Shown here: piece by piece, positions 1-8,373 of the stretch
Position numbering within the stretch: position 1 is the stretch's first letter
Layout of the letters: the number at the start of each line of letters is the position of its first letter
NCBI RefSeq assembly: GCF_000022025.1
Contig: NC_011886.1
Coordinates: 2,118,980 to 2,182,979, forward strand
Length of the DNA: 64,000 nucleotides
DNA from: Pseudarthrobacter chlorophenolicus A6
Lineage (GTDB): Bacteria; Actinomycetota; Actinomycetes; Actinomycetales; Micrococcaceae
Direction of reading: 5' to 3'
Notes under the pieces: model-generated
Seen by the model: the letters and a program-made list of their open reading frames with translations, nothing else
Database searches by the model: none
What the model was told of the DNA's origin: nothing
Program-made: the position numbers and the translations under genes

Positions 1-1
1 C

Positions 2-508
2 GGATCCCTGGACGTCCTGGTCCTGAACGCCTCGGGCGGCATGGAAACCGGCATGGGGGAGGACTACGCCCTCAAGCTCAACCGCGACGCCCAGCTCAAC
101 ATGCTCAATGCCGCAGTGCCGCTGATGCAGGAAGGCTCCCGCGTTGTCTTCGTGACCAGCCACCAGGCGCACTTCATCAACACCGTTCCCACCATGCCCG
201 CCTATGAGCCCGTGGCCCGCAGCAAGCGCGCCGGTGAGGACGCACTGCGCGAACTCATCCCCAACCTCGCCGAGAAGGGCATCAGCCTGGTGGTGGTTTC
301 CGGGGACATGATCGAGGGCACCGTTACTGCCACGCTGCTGGACCGCTCCACGCCGGGCGCCATCGAGGCCCGCCGCGCCGAAGCCGGCAAGCTGTACTCC
401 GTGGAAGAGTTCGCCCAGGTGGTAGCCGGAATGGCCACCGCTGACGTCGAGTCCGGCCACACGGAATACGCCGGCGGCGCAGACTACTTCGGCAAGAGCG
501 GCCAGTAG
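2..508 (+). CDS. SDR family oxidoreductase, 5' end cut by the window edge
   Basis: C-terminal 168 residues of a short-chain dehydrogenase; the reading frame is open to the left edge, so the Rossmann glycine motif lies outside. The fragment begins just before DVLVLNASGG, which matches the NNAG-type strand of SDRs. It has a catalytic-type Ser in VVFVTSHQAH and the segment AYEPVARSKRAGEDAL around the expected Tyr/Lys pair. The spacing there is Tyr-x6-Lys, not the classical Tyr-x3-Lys, so the substrate and even dehydrogenase activity are uncertain. A strong hairpin follows the stop codon. The family call is firm; the function is unknown. Confidence 0.75.
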   Translation, partial: GSLDVLVLNASGGMETGMGEDYALKLNRDAQLNMLNAAVPLMQEGSRVVFVTSHQAHFINTVPTMPAYEPVARSKRAGEDALRELIPNLAEKGISLVVVSGDMIEGTVTATLLDRSTPGAIEARRAEAGKLYSVEEFAQVVAGMATADVESGHTEYAGGADYFGKSGQ

Positions 509-525
509 TCCGAGGAACTAAAAGA

Positions 526-561
526 GGTGCCCGGCGCGTCTTCGCCGGGCACCACTTTTTT
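526..561 (+). terminator. Rho-independent terminator after the SDR gene
   Basis: An 11-bp perfect stem (526-536 with 543-553) with a 6-base loop is followed by six T at 556-561. It lies between the SDR stop and the convergent serB stop. Confidence 0.85.
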
Positions 562-579
562 GTCAGGTCCGTGGGCTGT

Positions 580-1473
580 TCAGACCCCGGCGATGTGTCG
601 CACAGCATCAAGGTAGGGCATGTTGATGGCTGAATCGGCGACGGCGCGCACGGCCGGCTTGGCGTTGAAGGCCACCCCGATCCCGGCTGCGCCCAGCATG
701 TCGAGGTCGTTGGCGCCATCGCCCACGGCGATGGTGTGTTCCATCGCGATCCCTTCAGCGGCTGCCCACTCGCGCAGGAACTTCTCCTTGGCCGCCCGGT
801 CCACCACCGCGCCCAGGACCTTGCCTGTCAGGGCACCGTCAACGATCTCCAGCTCGTTGGCCTGCCAGTAATCAAGGCCAAGATCCCCGGCGATTGGCTC
901 CAAGATCTGGTTGAACCCGCCGGAGACCACGGCTACGGGGTGACCGGCCGCCTTGAAGGCGGCCACGAGTTCGGCGGCACCTTCGCTGAGCTTCACTTCC
1001 CGGCGGACGGAATTGACGACGTCGGCCGGCAGCCCGGCGAGGACAGCCACCCGCGCGTGCAGGCTCTGGGCGAAGTCCAGCTCTCCGCGCATGGCCGCTT
1101 CGGTGACGGCCGCCACCTCGTCCCGCTTGCCCGCATACGCGGCCAGGAGTTCAATGACCTCCTGCTGGATCAGGGTGGAGTCCACGTCCATGATCAGCAG
1201 TTTTCGGCTGGCCGAGCGCAGGGCGCCGGGTACCAAGGCGGTGTCCACGCCGGGGATGGCGGCATCGGCCACGGCGCTGCGGAGCGCAGCGAGGCGTGCC
1301 TCGGTGGCGTCAGGCAGTTCCAGTTCCGTGATGCGAACCTGGTAGCGGCTGTCGCCGGCTGTGGATTCGGCTCCTACAGCTGCACCCTGCTCCGAGAGTA
1401 TGGAACGCAGCAGCTCCAGTCCGGTGTCGGTCAGATTTTGGCCATAGCTGACCGCGGTCGCGTTGGAAGTCAT
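580..1473 (-). CDS. serB: Phosphoserine phosphatase SerB
   Basis: A 297-residue HAD-superfamily enzyme that hydrolyses phosphoserine in the last step of serine biosynthesis in the cytosol. HAD motif I is DVDST at about 96-100 (nucleophile D96, acid D98). Motif II is VSGG near 183-186, a conserved Lys lies near 230, and motif IV is GDGANDLDML at 251-260. The N-terminal 85 residues form a short regulatory-type extension with no HAD motif. The start is supported by a TAAGAT hexamer 7 bases upstream and no Shine-Dalgarno, so the mRNA is probably leaderless. It is monocistronic and divergent from the ABC ATPase gene. Confidence 0.93.
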   Translation of the reverse strand: MTSNATAVSYGQNLTDTGLELLRSILSEQGAAVGAESTAGDSRYQVRITELELPDATEARLAALRSAVADAAIPGVDTALVPGALRSASRKLLIMDVDSTLIQQEVIELLAAYAGKRDEVAAVTEAAMRGELDFAQSLHARVAVLAGLPADVVNSVRREVKLSEGAAELVAAFKAAGHPVAVVSGGFNQILEPIAGDLGLDYWQANELEIVDGALTGKVLGAVVDRAAKEKFLREWAAAEGIAMEHTIAVGDGANDLDMLGAAGIGVAFNAKPAVRAVADSAINMPYLDAVRHIAGV

Positions 1474-1480
1474 GCCTGCA

Positions 1481-1486
1481 ATCTTA
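1481..1486 (-). promoter_or_regulatory. -10 hexamer of serB (leaderless start)
   Basis: TAAGAT on the minus strand, 7 bases before the serB ATG, placing the transcription start at about the first coding base. Confidence 0.5.
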
Positions 1487-1602
1487 GCCAGCGGAAGAAT
1501 GGTCCCGCTTATTCATTGCGGAGCACGGCCGGCCCTGCACCGCGGCCGGACACGTGCATGGGGAGTGGTCACACCGGTTATCAGTCGTCCACTCTTTTGT
1601 CC

Positions 1603-1608
1603 TAGTGT
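1603..1608 (+). promoter_or_regulatory. -10 hexamer of the ABC ATPase gene (leaderless start)
   Basis: TAGTGT, 8 bases before the ATG at 1617; no Shine-Dalgarno intervenes. It favours 1617 over the in-frame ATG at 1554. Confidence 0.45.
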
Positions 1609-1616
1609 CTACTCCT

Positions 1617-2402
1617 ATGAGTGATGTTCTGGAACTGGACTCCGTTAGCGTTGTCCGAGGCAAAAAGACCCTGCTGGACAAGGTCGACTGGCAGGTCAAC
1701 GAAGGAGAACGCTGGGTCATCCTCGGACCCAACGGCGCCGGGAAAACCACCCTCCTCCAGATCGCGGCGGCACGCCTGCACCCGAGCAGCGGCAAGGCCG
1801 GCATCCTCGACGAGATTCTTGGCCGCACTGATGTCTTTGAACTCCGCCCCCGCATCGGGCTGTCCTCTGCAGCCCTGGCCACCCAGATTCCGGAGCATGA
1901 GAACGTCCTAAACGTGGTGGTCACTGCCGCGTACGGCGTCACCGGGCGCTGGCGTGAAGGCTACGAGCGCGACGACGAACGCCGCGCCTTCCGCCTCCTG
2001 AACGACTGGGGGATGGGTCCGCTGCTGAACCGGACCTTCGCCACCTTGTCCGAGGGTGAACGCAAGCGCGTCCAGATTGCCCGCGCCCTGATGACCGATC
2101 CCGAACTGCTGCTGCTGGACGAACCGGCAGCAGGCCTTGACCTTGGCGGCCGCGAAGAGCTCGTCCACAAGCTTGGCGAACTTGCCAAAGATGAAGCGGC
2201 ACCGGCCATGGTCCTCGTCACCCACCACCTTGAAGAAGTGCCCCCGGGCTTCACGCACGCCATGCTGCTGCGCGACGGCGGCGTGGTGGCGGCCGGCCCC
2301 ATTACCGAGGTCCTCACCGACCAGCACCTCAGCGAAACGTTCGGGCTCGCCCTGGATGTTACGGAAAGTGGTGGCCGCTACGCCGCCACGGCCCGCCGCT
2401 AA
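1617..2402 (+). CDS. ABC transporter ATP-binding protein, stand-alone
   Basis: A 261-residue single ABC ATPase domain. Walker A GPNGAGKT is at 37-44, signature LSEGE at 145-149, Walker B LLLLDE at 165-170, and the switch His lies in VLVTHH. An in-frame ATG at 1554 would add 21 residues, but these show no domain homology and the -10 hexamer at 1603 lies inside that extension. No permease subunit or binding protein is adjacent. It may therefore serve a permease encoded elsewhere, or belong to the YlmA/ModF-like soluble ATPases. The next gene, a TauE-type membrane protein, starts 21 bases downstream and is probably co-transcribed. The substrate cannot be inferred. Confidence 0.88.
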   Translation: MSDVLELDSVSVVRGKKTLLDKVDWQVNEGERWVILGPNGAGKTTLLQIAAARLHPSSGKAGILDEILGRTDVFELRPRIGLSSAALATQIPEHENVLNVVVTAAYGVTGRWREGYERDDERRAFRLLNDWGMGPLLNRTFATLSEGERKRVQIARALMTDPELLLLDEPAAGLDLGGREELVHKLGELAKDEAAPAMVLVTHHLEEVPPGFTHAMLLRDGGVVAAGPITEVLTDQHLSETFGLALDVTESGGRYAATARR

Positions 2403-2423
2403 GGCCGGGGCTGAATACTAACT

Positions 2424-3209
2424 GTGGAGATTCTTAGCAGCATCCTGGTCTTTTTCGCTGGCCTGTGGGCCGGCACTATCAACGCGGTGGTGGGCTCCGG
2501 CACGCTGGTGACCTTCCCCGTGCTCCTCGCACTGGGTATCACGCCCGTTGTCGCGTCCATGAGCAACGCCATGGGCCTGGTGGCGGGCACTGCCGCCGGC
2601 GCCTGGGGCTACCGGCGGGAAGTGGCAGGACGTGGCCGGCAGCTGATGAAGCTGCTCCCGGCCTCGCTGCTGGGCGGGATCACGGGCGCGTGGCTGCTGC
2701 TCCACCTGCCGGAGAAGGTCTTCCACTACGTGGCGCCGGTACTGCTGGTCCTGGCGCTGCTGATGGTGATGTTCCAGCCGAAACTGCAGTCGTGGGTGCG
2801 CAACCGCGAACAGAACCCCGAACATGCCGTCCGCGACCGCAACCACGGCGTGCTGCTGGTGGTGCTCGTCTACCTGGCCGGCGTCTACGGCGGTTACTTC
2901 GTAGCCGCCCAGGGCATCCTGCTGGTGGGCATCCTGGGCGTCTTCCTCAGCGGAACCATGCAAAACGCGAACGCCATGAAGAACTTCCTGGTCCTGGGCG
3001 TCAACATGGTGGCTGCAATCTCCTACCTGCTGTTCGCCTTCGACCGGATCAACTGGCTGGTGGTCCTCCTGATCGCCGTCAGCTCCACCATCGGCGGACT
3101 CGTTGGCGCCAGGGTGGGCCGGAAGCTTTCCCCAAAGGTCCTCCGCGGCGTGATCTTCACCCTGGGCATTGTGGCGCTCGTCGTTATGGTCGCCAACCTG
3201 CTGAAATAA
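2424..3209 (+). CDS. Sulfite exporter TauE/SafE family membrane protein
   Basis: A 261-residue integral membrane protein with about eight hydrophobic segments and the two-fold repeat typical of TauE/SafE (DUF81) proteins. Each half has a Gly-rich helix: AGLWAGTINAVVGSGTLVTF near the N terminus and LAGVYGGYFVAAQGILLVG in the second half. Members export sulfite, sulfoacetate or other small organic anions, but this subgroup has no assigned substrate. The start is GTG, 21 bases after the ABC ATPase, and the stop lies 7 bases before the methyltransferase start, so the three genes look like one operon. Confidence 0.88.
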   Translation: MEILSSILVFFAGLWAGTINAVVGSGTLVTFPVLLALGITPVVASMSNAMGLVAGTAAGAWGYRREVAGRGRQLMKLLPASLLGGITGAWLLLHLPEKVFHYVAPVLLVLALLMVMFQPKLQSWVRNREQNPEHAVRDRNHGVLLVVLVYLAGVYGGYFVAAQGILLVGILGVFLSGTMQNANAMKNFLVLGVNMVAAISYLLFAFDRINWLVVLLIAVSSTIGGLVGARVGRKLSPKVLRGVIFTLGIVALVVMVANLLK

Positions 3210-3216
3210 TCACCCG

Positions 3217-4026
3217 GTGACTTTCCACTATCTTGAATCGGCCAGCGACCCGCGGGTCAGCGACTACACCACGCTGACCGATGTCCATCTCCGTAAACTC
3301 CGCGAACCTCGCGAGGGAATGTACATTGCCGAGTCCTCCCGGGTCCTGAGGCGGGCCCTCGCAGCCGGCCACCAGCCGCGTTCGTTCTTCCTGGCGGAGA
3401 AATGGCTCGCGGACCTCGACGACGTCTTCCAGGCCTACCCCGATGTCCCGGTGTTCATCGGCAAGGCCGCCCTCCTCGAGGAAATCACCGGCTTCCACCT
3501 CCACCGCGGAGCCATGGCTGCCATGGAGCGCCCCGATCCGGTGCCCCTGCCCGAGCTCCTGGCCGGTGCCCGCAGGGTTGCCGTGCTCGAGGACATCGTG
3601 GACCACACCAACGTGGGCGCCATCTTCCGTTCGGCGGCCGCCCTGGACATCGACGCCGTCCTGGTCTCGCCCCGCTGCGGAGATCCCCTCTACCGGCGCA
3701 GCGTGCGGGTCAGCATGGGGACGGTGTTCCAGGTCCCCTGGGCGCGCCTGGAGAGCTGGCCGCAGGATCTGCAGGTCCTCAAGGACCACGGCTTCACCGT
3801 CGCCGCCCTGGAACTGACCGGCGATGCACGGGACGTGGACGCTGTCGCCGCCACCAACCCGGACCGGCTGGCCCTGGTGCTCGGCACCGAAGGGGCCGGC
3901 ATGAGCCCGGAGACCCTTGCCGCCGTCGACCTCGCCGTGAAAATCCCCATGCGCAACGGCGTGGACTCGCTCAATGTGGCAGCGGCGTCTGCGGTGGCTT
4001 TCTGGGAACTGCGCCCCCGAGGTTAA
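3217..4026 (+). CDS. SpoU/TrmH family RNA 2'-O-methyltransferase
   Basis: A 269-residue SPOUT-class enzyme that methylates a ribose 2'-OH in tRNA or rRNA. An N-terminal substrate-binding domain (about 20-105) precedes the trefoil-knot domain. All three SpoU motifs are present: NVGAIFRSA at 132-140, LGTEGAGMS at 222-230 and IPMRNGVDSLNVAAASAV at 243-260. The start is GTG, 7 bases after the TauE stop. The target nucleotide cannot be read from sequence; RlmB and TsnR-type rRNA modification are the nearest precedents. Confidence 0.9.
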   Translation: MTFHYLESASDPRVSDYTTLTDVHLRKLREPREGMYIAESSRVLRRALAAGHQPRSFFLAEKWLADLDDVFQAYPDVPVFIGKAALLEEITGFHLHRGAMAAMERPDPVPLPELLAGARRVAVLEDIVDHTNVGAIFRSAAALDIDAVLVSPRCGDPLYRRSVRVSMGTVFQVPWARLESWPQDLQVLKDHGFTVAALELTGDARDVDAVAATNPDRLALVLGTEGAGMSPETLAAVDLAVKIPMRNGVDSLNVAAASAVAFWELRPRG

Positions 4027-4210
4027 GCCCGGACCCTCCAGATGAGGGCCCCGGCAGATGCCGTGGCGTGGTTCGCGGGTGCCGCCGTGATCCGCTATTA
4101 TTGACTGCTGGCCCTCCTGATCTTTCGGCACGTCCCGGGATTCACGGTCCGGCCATCCCATTCATACCTGGCAGCTGGCAAAATCCAGCTGCGTGAACAA
4201 AGGCCCCATT

Positions 4211-4468
4211 ATGAAGTCTGATATCCACCCGAAGTACGCCGCCGTCGTTTTCAATGACCTGGCTTCCGGTACCAAGTTCCTGACCAAGTCCACCGTGTCT
4301 TCCTCGAAGACCATCGAGTGGGAAGACGGAAACACCTACCCGGTCATCGACGTCGAAATCTCCTCCGAGTCCCACCCGTTCTACACGGGCAAGCAGCGCA
4401 TCATGGACTCCGCAGGCCGCGTGGAGCGCTTCAACGCACGCTTCAAGGGCTTCGGCGGCAAGAAGTAA
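4211..4468 (+). CDS. rpmE2: 50S ribosomal protein L31 type B
   Basis: An 85-residue L31. It starts [16 protein letters not shown] and lacks the zinc-binding CxxC pairs of type A L31, which defines the zinc-independent type B paralogue. An upstream in-frame GTG at 4193 would add six residues; I prefer 4211 because the family starts there and AAAGG lies 7 bases upstream. Type B L31 genes are often Zur-regulated, but I see no convincing Zur palindrome in the 184-base upstream gap. A strong terminator follows. Confidence 0.92.
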   Translation: MKSDIHPKYAAVVFNDLASGTKFLTKSTVSSSKTIEWEDGNTYPVIDVEISSESHPFYTGKQRIMDSAGRVERFNARFKGFGGKK

Positions 4469-4492
4469 TTCTTCCTCCCATAGCTTGTTGGA

Positions 4493-4526
4493 AAGCCCGC
4501 ACCGGGAACGGTGCGGGCTTTCTTTG
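4493..4526 (+). terminator. Terminator of rpmE2
   Basis: An 11-bp perfect stem (4493-4503 with 4510-4520), 6-base loop, followed by TCTTTG. Confidence 0.8.
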
Positions 4527-4578
4527 CGTTTGGCGGCCCGTTGGCGGCGCGGGCACGCCGTACGGCAGGATGTAAACC

Positions 4579-5676
4579 ATGAGCCATATGACCTCCCCGG
4601 ACCAGGACGCAGCAACAAACCCCCGCCTTCACGGCGAGTACAAGGTTCCGGGCGGCAAGCTGGTGGTGGCGGACCTTTCCATAGCCGGAGGGGTCCTGGC
4701 CGACGTCTCGATCAGCGGCGACTTCTTCCTCGAACCGGACGAGGCCTTGGAGGACATTAACCGCGCACTCACCGGCCTTCCGGAAACCACCCCGGCCGCA
4801 GATCTCGCAGCGGCGGTCACCGCCGCACTGCCCGCAGACGCAACCCTGTTCGGCTTCTCCGCCGACGCCGTGGCCGTGACCGTCCGGCGTGCCCTGGCCA
4901 AGGCCACCTCCTGGGCGGACCATGAGTGGCACGTTATCCCTCCGGCGGTGCTGCCCACGGAAATCAACGTGGCCCTCGACGAGGTCCTCACCGAGGAAGT
5001 GGGCGCTGGCCGGCGCAACCCCACCCTGAGGTTCTGGGACTGGCAGGAACCATCTGTGGTCATCGGCAGCTTCCAGTCGGTCCGGAACGAAGTGGATCCC
5101 GACGGCGTGGCCCGGCACGGCATCAAGGTGGTCCGCAGGATCAGCGGCGGCGGAGCGATGTTCATGGAGGCGGGCAACTGCATCACCTATTCCCTGTACC
5201 TGCCCCAGACTCTGGTGGACGGGCTTAGCTTCGCCGACTCCTACCCGTTCCTGGATTCCTGGGTGATGGCGGCGCTGGAGAAGATCGGCGTGACAGCTTT
5301 CTACGTCCCGCTGAACGACATCGCCACGGACCAGGGCAAAATCGGCGGGGCCGCGCAGAAACGGCTGGCCAACGGCGGCATGCTCCACCACGTCACCATG
5401 AGCTACGACATCGACGCCGACAAGATGGTGGAAGTCCTGCGCATCGGCAAGGAAAAGCTTTCGGACAAGGGCACCCGCAGCGCCAAGAAGCGGGTGGATC
5501 CGCTGCGCCGGCAGACCGGCCTGGCGCGCACGGACATCATCGAGGCAATGATTGATGTGTTCACCGGCCGGTACGGGGCCACGCAGTCGGAACTGACGGA
5601 AGCCGAACTGGCGGCCGCGCGGGAACGTGCGGCCGCCAAGTTCGGTACCGAGGAATGGCTGCACCGGGTTCCGTAG
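4579..5676 (+). CDS. Biotin/lipoate A/B protein ligase family protein (lipoate ligase-like)
   Basis: A 365-residue protein. The catalytic lipoate-ligase fold runs from about 115 to 330, with the adenylate-binding motif RRISGGGAMF at 186-195 and a catalytic-type Lys in DQGKIGGAAQ (K254). Residues 15-110 resemble the LplA accessory domain, placed here at the N terminus and not the C terminus as in E. coli LplA. The expected role is lipoylation of 2-oxoacid dehydrogenase or glycine-cleavage H subunits, or octanoyl transfer. Biotinylation is less likely because there is no DNA-binding domain and the glycine motif is lipoate-type. Monocistronic, convergent with pepN. Confidence 0.85.
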   Translation: MSHMTSPDQDAATNPRLHGEYKVPGGKLVVADLSIAGGVLADVSISGDFFLEPDEALEDINRALTGLPETTPAADLAAAVTAALPADATLFGFSADAVAVTVRRALAKATSWADHEWHVIPPAVLPTEINVALDEVLTEEVGAGRRNPTLRFWDWQEPSVVIGSFQSVRNEVDPDGVARHGIKVVRRISGGGAMFMEAGNCITYSLYLPQTLVDGLSFADSYPFLDSWVMAALEKIGVTAFYVPLNDIATDQGKIGGAAQKRLANGGMLHHVTMSYDIDADKMVEVLRIGKEKLSDKGTRSAKKRVDPLRRQTGLARTDIIEAMIDVFTGRYGATQSELTEAELAAARERAAAKFGTEEWLHRVP

Positions 5677-5694
5677 CCAGCGCGGCCTTATTCT

Positions 5695-8319
5695 TTAGTG
5701 GTCGACGGCGGCCTGCGCGGTAAGTGCCCGCAGCAGGTGGTCGCGCTGCTCCACGATGATCCGCCGCAGTGCACGCGGCGCATCGGCGTTCGCCTCCAGC
5801 CAGGCGTCAGTCCGGCGCACCACCGGGTGGGTGCGCGGCGCCCCGCCTTTGGCAAGATCCTGGGCTGAGGGGAACAGGCCCCGCACAATCCGGCTTGCTA
5901 TCTCGATGCTCCGGCTGTCCCAGACTTCCCGAAGGCAATCGAAGTACGGTTCAACATAGGGTTCCAGCAGGGCTGCCGGGGCGGTGCCAAACCCGGAGAT
6001 GGTTGCCGTCAGCAGCTGGTTGGAAAGCGACGTGCCCTGCACGGCTTCGGCCCAGGCAGCCGCCTTCACATCCGCCTCCGGCCGGGCAGCAGCAGCCGTG
6101 GCATGGCCGGCCCGTCCCGAAGCGGTGGTATCCGTTGCCAGTTCAGCATCCAGTTCTTCCACTGTGGCCTGGCCGTGGGCAGCGAGGGCGTGCCAGAAGT
6201 GCCACCGCAGTTCCGAGTCGACGGCCAGGCCCGGCATCTCTTCGGAACCGTCCAGCAGTCCCCTCAGCAGCGGCAGCAGTGAAGCGTCGTGCCTGCTGAG
6301 CGTTCCCAGCGTGCGTGCCCAGGCGAGTTGCTGGTCCGAGCCCGGCTCCGCCCGCCGCAGCTCAACAGCGGCCATGCCCAGGAAGGAAGTGCGCACGGCA
6401 TCGCGGCGGGATGCCGGCGTGTAGCGTTCGACGGCGGTGCACGCGTTGTCGAGGATGTTCAGCAGGACGCCGATTCCGGTTTCCGACGGAGCGAACGCGG
6501 CGACGGCCGCCACGTACCGTTCGGCGGGGGCCTCGCCGTCACGGGCGGAGTTCCACAGCGCCGTCCAGCACAGGGCGCGGGCCATGGGATCGGCAATTTT
6601 GTCCAGGTGGGCGAGGACCGTCGCCTCGGACACCGGGTCCAGGCGGACCTTGGCATAGGTGAGGTCGTCGTCGTTGACCAGCAGCAGCGCGGGCCTCCGC
6701 CGGCCGGCCAGTTGGGGGAGCTCCGTACGGGCACCGGCCACATCCGTGTCGACGCTTCCCGTCCGCACCAGGGCGCCATCACCATCGAAGTCGTACAGGC
6801 CCACGCGCAGCGTGTGCGGCCGCAGCTCCTCCCGTCCGGTCACCGGGTCCGTGCTTTCCTGCACGATGGCCACGGAACCCAGCGCGCCGCCGTCGTCCGC
6901 GGCCTCTGTGGCCGCCTCCAGGGCCAGTGTGGAAATCCCCGATGTCTGCAGCCACTGGCGTGCCCATTCCGCGAGGTCGCGTCCGGAAGCGGAACTGAGG
7001 GCTTCCAGCAGGTCTGCCAGGGTGGTGTTGCCGTAGGCGTGCTTGCGGAAGTACTCCCGGGAACCGGCGATGAACGCGTCAAAGCCCACATAGGCCACCA
7101 GCTGCTTGAGCACTGAGGCACCCTTGGCGTATGTGATGCCATCAAAGTTCTGCTTGGCCGCTTCCAGGTCCGGAATATCCGCGACAATGGGGTGCGTGGT
7201 GGGCAGCTGGTCCTGGACGTAAGCCCAGGCCTTGCGCTTGTTGGCGAAGTTGACCCAGGCGGTGTCCCAGTCCGTGGCCCGGTCCACGGCGAGGGTGCCC
7301 ATGTAGTCGGCGAAGGATTCCTTGAGCCAGAGATCGTCCCACCACTGCATGGTGACCAGGTCGCCGAACCACATGTGCGCCATTTCGTGCATCAGCGTGT
7401 TGGCCCGCGCCTGGTACTGGGCGTCCGTGGCCCGGGAGGTGAAGACGTAGCTCTCGGTGAACGTGACCAGCCCCGGGTTTTCCATGGCGCCCAGGTTGTA
7501 TTCCGGCACGAAGGCCTGATCGTACTTGCCCCAAGGGTAGGGGTAGTCGAAGAGCCGGTTGAAGAAGTCCAGGCCGGCTTTGGTGAGCCGGAACAATTCG
7601 GCGGCGTCGAAGGATTCGGACATGGAGGCGCGGCAGTAGAGCGCCAGCGGGACGTCCAGGTTCGTGCCGTCCTCCAGGGTTCCCTGCCAGCGGTCTTCAG
7701 CTTTGAAGTAGGGGCCGGCCATCACTGTGGTGATGTACGTGGACATCGGCAGGGTGGTGGCGAAATCCCAGCGTGCGGTGGCGGGATCGCTGGTCAGCAG
7801 GGTCCTGCCGGTCTCCGTGCCATTGGATGCCACCTGCCAGGACGCCGGGGCCATCAGGTGGAAGGTATAGGTGGCCTTGAGGTCCGGCTGCTCGAAGTTG
7901 GCGAAGACCCTGCGCGCGTCTGCGGGTTCGTATTGCGTGTAAAGGTAGGTCTGGCCGTCGGCGGGGTCAACGAAGCGGTGCATACCCTCACCGGAGCGGC
8001 TGTACAGGGCTGTTCCGGTGACAGTGACCTGGTTTTCCAGCTGCAGGTTATCCAGCCTGATGCGTGAACCGTCCACCACATCCTCCACCGGCAGGCCCTT
8101 GCCATTGAGGAACACGCTGTGCACGCCGCTGCCAATGAAGTCCAGGAACGTGGACCTGCCCGTTTCCGCGGCGGTGAAGGTGATGACGCTGCGGGTGGTG
8201 TAGCCGGCAACATCCGGATTCCCGGCCTGGCGGACGTCGAGGGAGACGTCGTAGCTGGCGGTGCTGATCAGGGCCGAGCGGCCGGCAGCGTCGTCGCGGT
8301 GCAGATTCTCATGTGACAC
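5695..8319 (-). CDS. pepN: Aminopeptidase N (M1 family)
   Basis: An 874-residue cytosolic zinc aminopeptidase that removes N-terminal residues from peptides. The beta-saddle N-domain (about 20-235) precedes the thermolysin-like domain. GAMEN is at 277-281 and the zinc site HEMAH at 311-315, with the third ligand Glu in LKESFAD (E334). A C-terminal helical domain (ERAP1_C-like) fills the rest. The start is GTG (MSHENLHRDDA), the usual N terminus for actinobacterial PepN. No signal peptide. Its usual partner is the proteasome or Clp peptide pool; the window also encodes a proteasome, but about 42 kb away. Confidence 0.95.
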   Translation of the reverse strand: MSHENLHRDDAAGRSALISTASYDVSLDVRQAGNPDVAGYTTRSVITFTAAETGRSTFLDFIGSGVHSVFLNGKGLPVEDVVDGSRIRLDNLQLENQVTVTGTALYSRSGEGMHRFVDPADGQTYLYTQYEPADARRVFANFEQPDLKATYTFHLMAPASWQVASNGTETGRTLLTSDPATARWDFATTLPMSTYITTVMAGPYFKAEDRWQGTLEDGTNLDVPLALYCRASMSESFDAAELFRLTKAGLDFFNRLFDYPYPWGKYDQAFVPEYNLGAMENPGLVTFTESYVFTSRATDAQYQARANTLMHEMAHMWFGDLVTMQWWDDLWLKESFADYMGTLAVDRATDWDTAWVNFANKRKAWAYVQDQLPTTHPIVADIPDLEAAKQNFDGITYAKGASVLKQLVAYVGFDAFIAGSREYFRKHAYGNTTLADLLEALSSASGRDLAEWARQWLQTSGISTLALEAATEAADDGGALGSVAIVQESTDPVTGREELRPHTLRVGLYDFDGDGALVRTGSVDTDVAGARTELPQLAGRRRPALLLVNDDDLTYAKVRLDPVSEATVLAHLDKIADPMARALCWTALWNSARDGEAPAERYVAAVAAFAPSETGIGVLLNILDNACTAVERYTPASRRDAVRTSFLGMAAVELRRAEPGSDQQLAWARTLGTLSRHDASLLPLLRGLLDGSEEMPGLAVDSELRWHFWHALAAHGQATVEELDAELATDTTASGRAGHATAAAARPEADVKAAAWAEAVQGTSLSNQLLTATISGFGTAPAALLEPYVEPYFDCLREVWDSRSIEIASRIVRGLFPSAQDLAKGGAPRTHPVVRRTDAWLEANADAPRALRRIIVEQRDHLLRALTAQAAVDH

Positions 8320-8373
8320 CCAGCTATCTAATCACGCTGCAAAGGCCCCTGATGCCCGCCCGCTGGCGGCTCG

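Noticed and set aside
4027..4210. Zur box or riboswitch before rpmE2
   Set aside because: No AT-rich palindrome of Zur type and no conserved aptamer pattern seen; only a plain 184-base gap.
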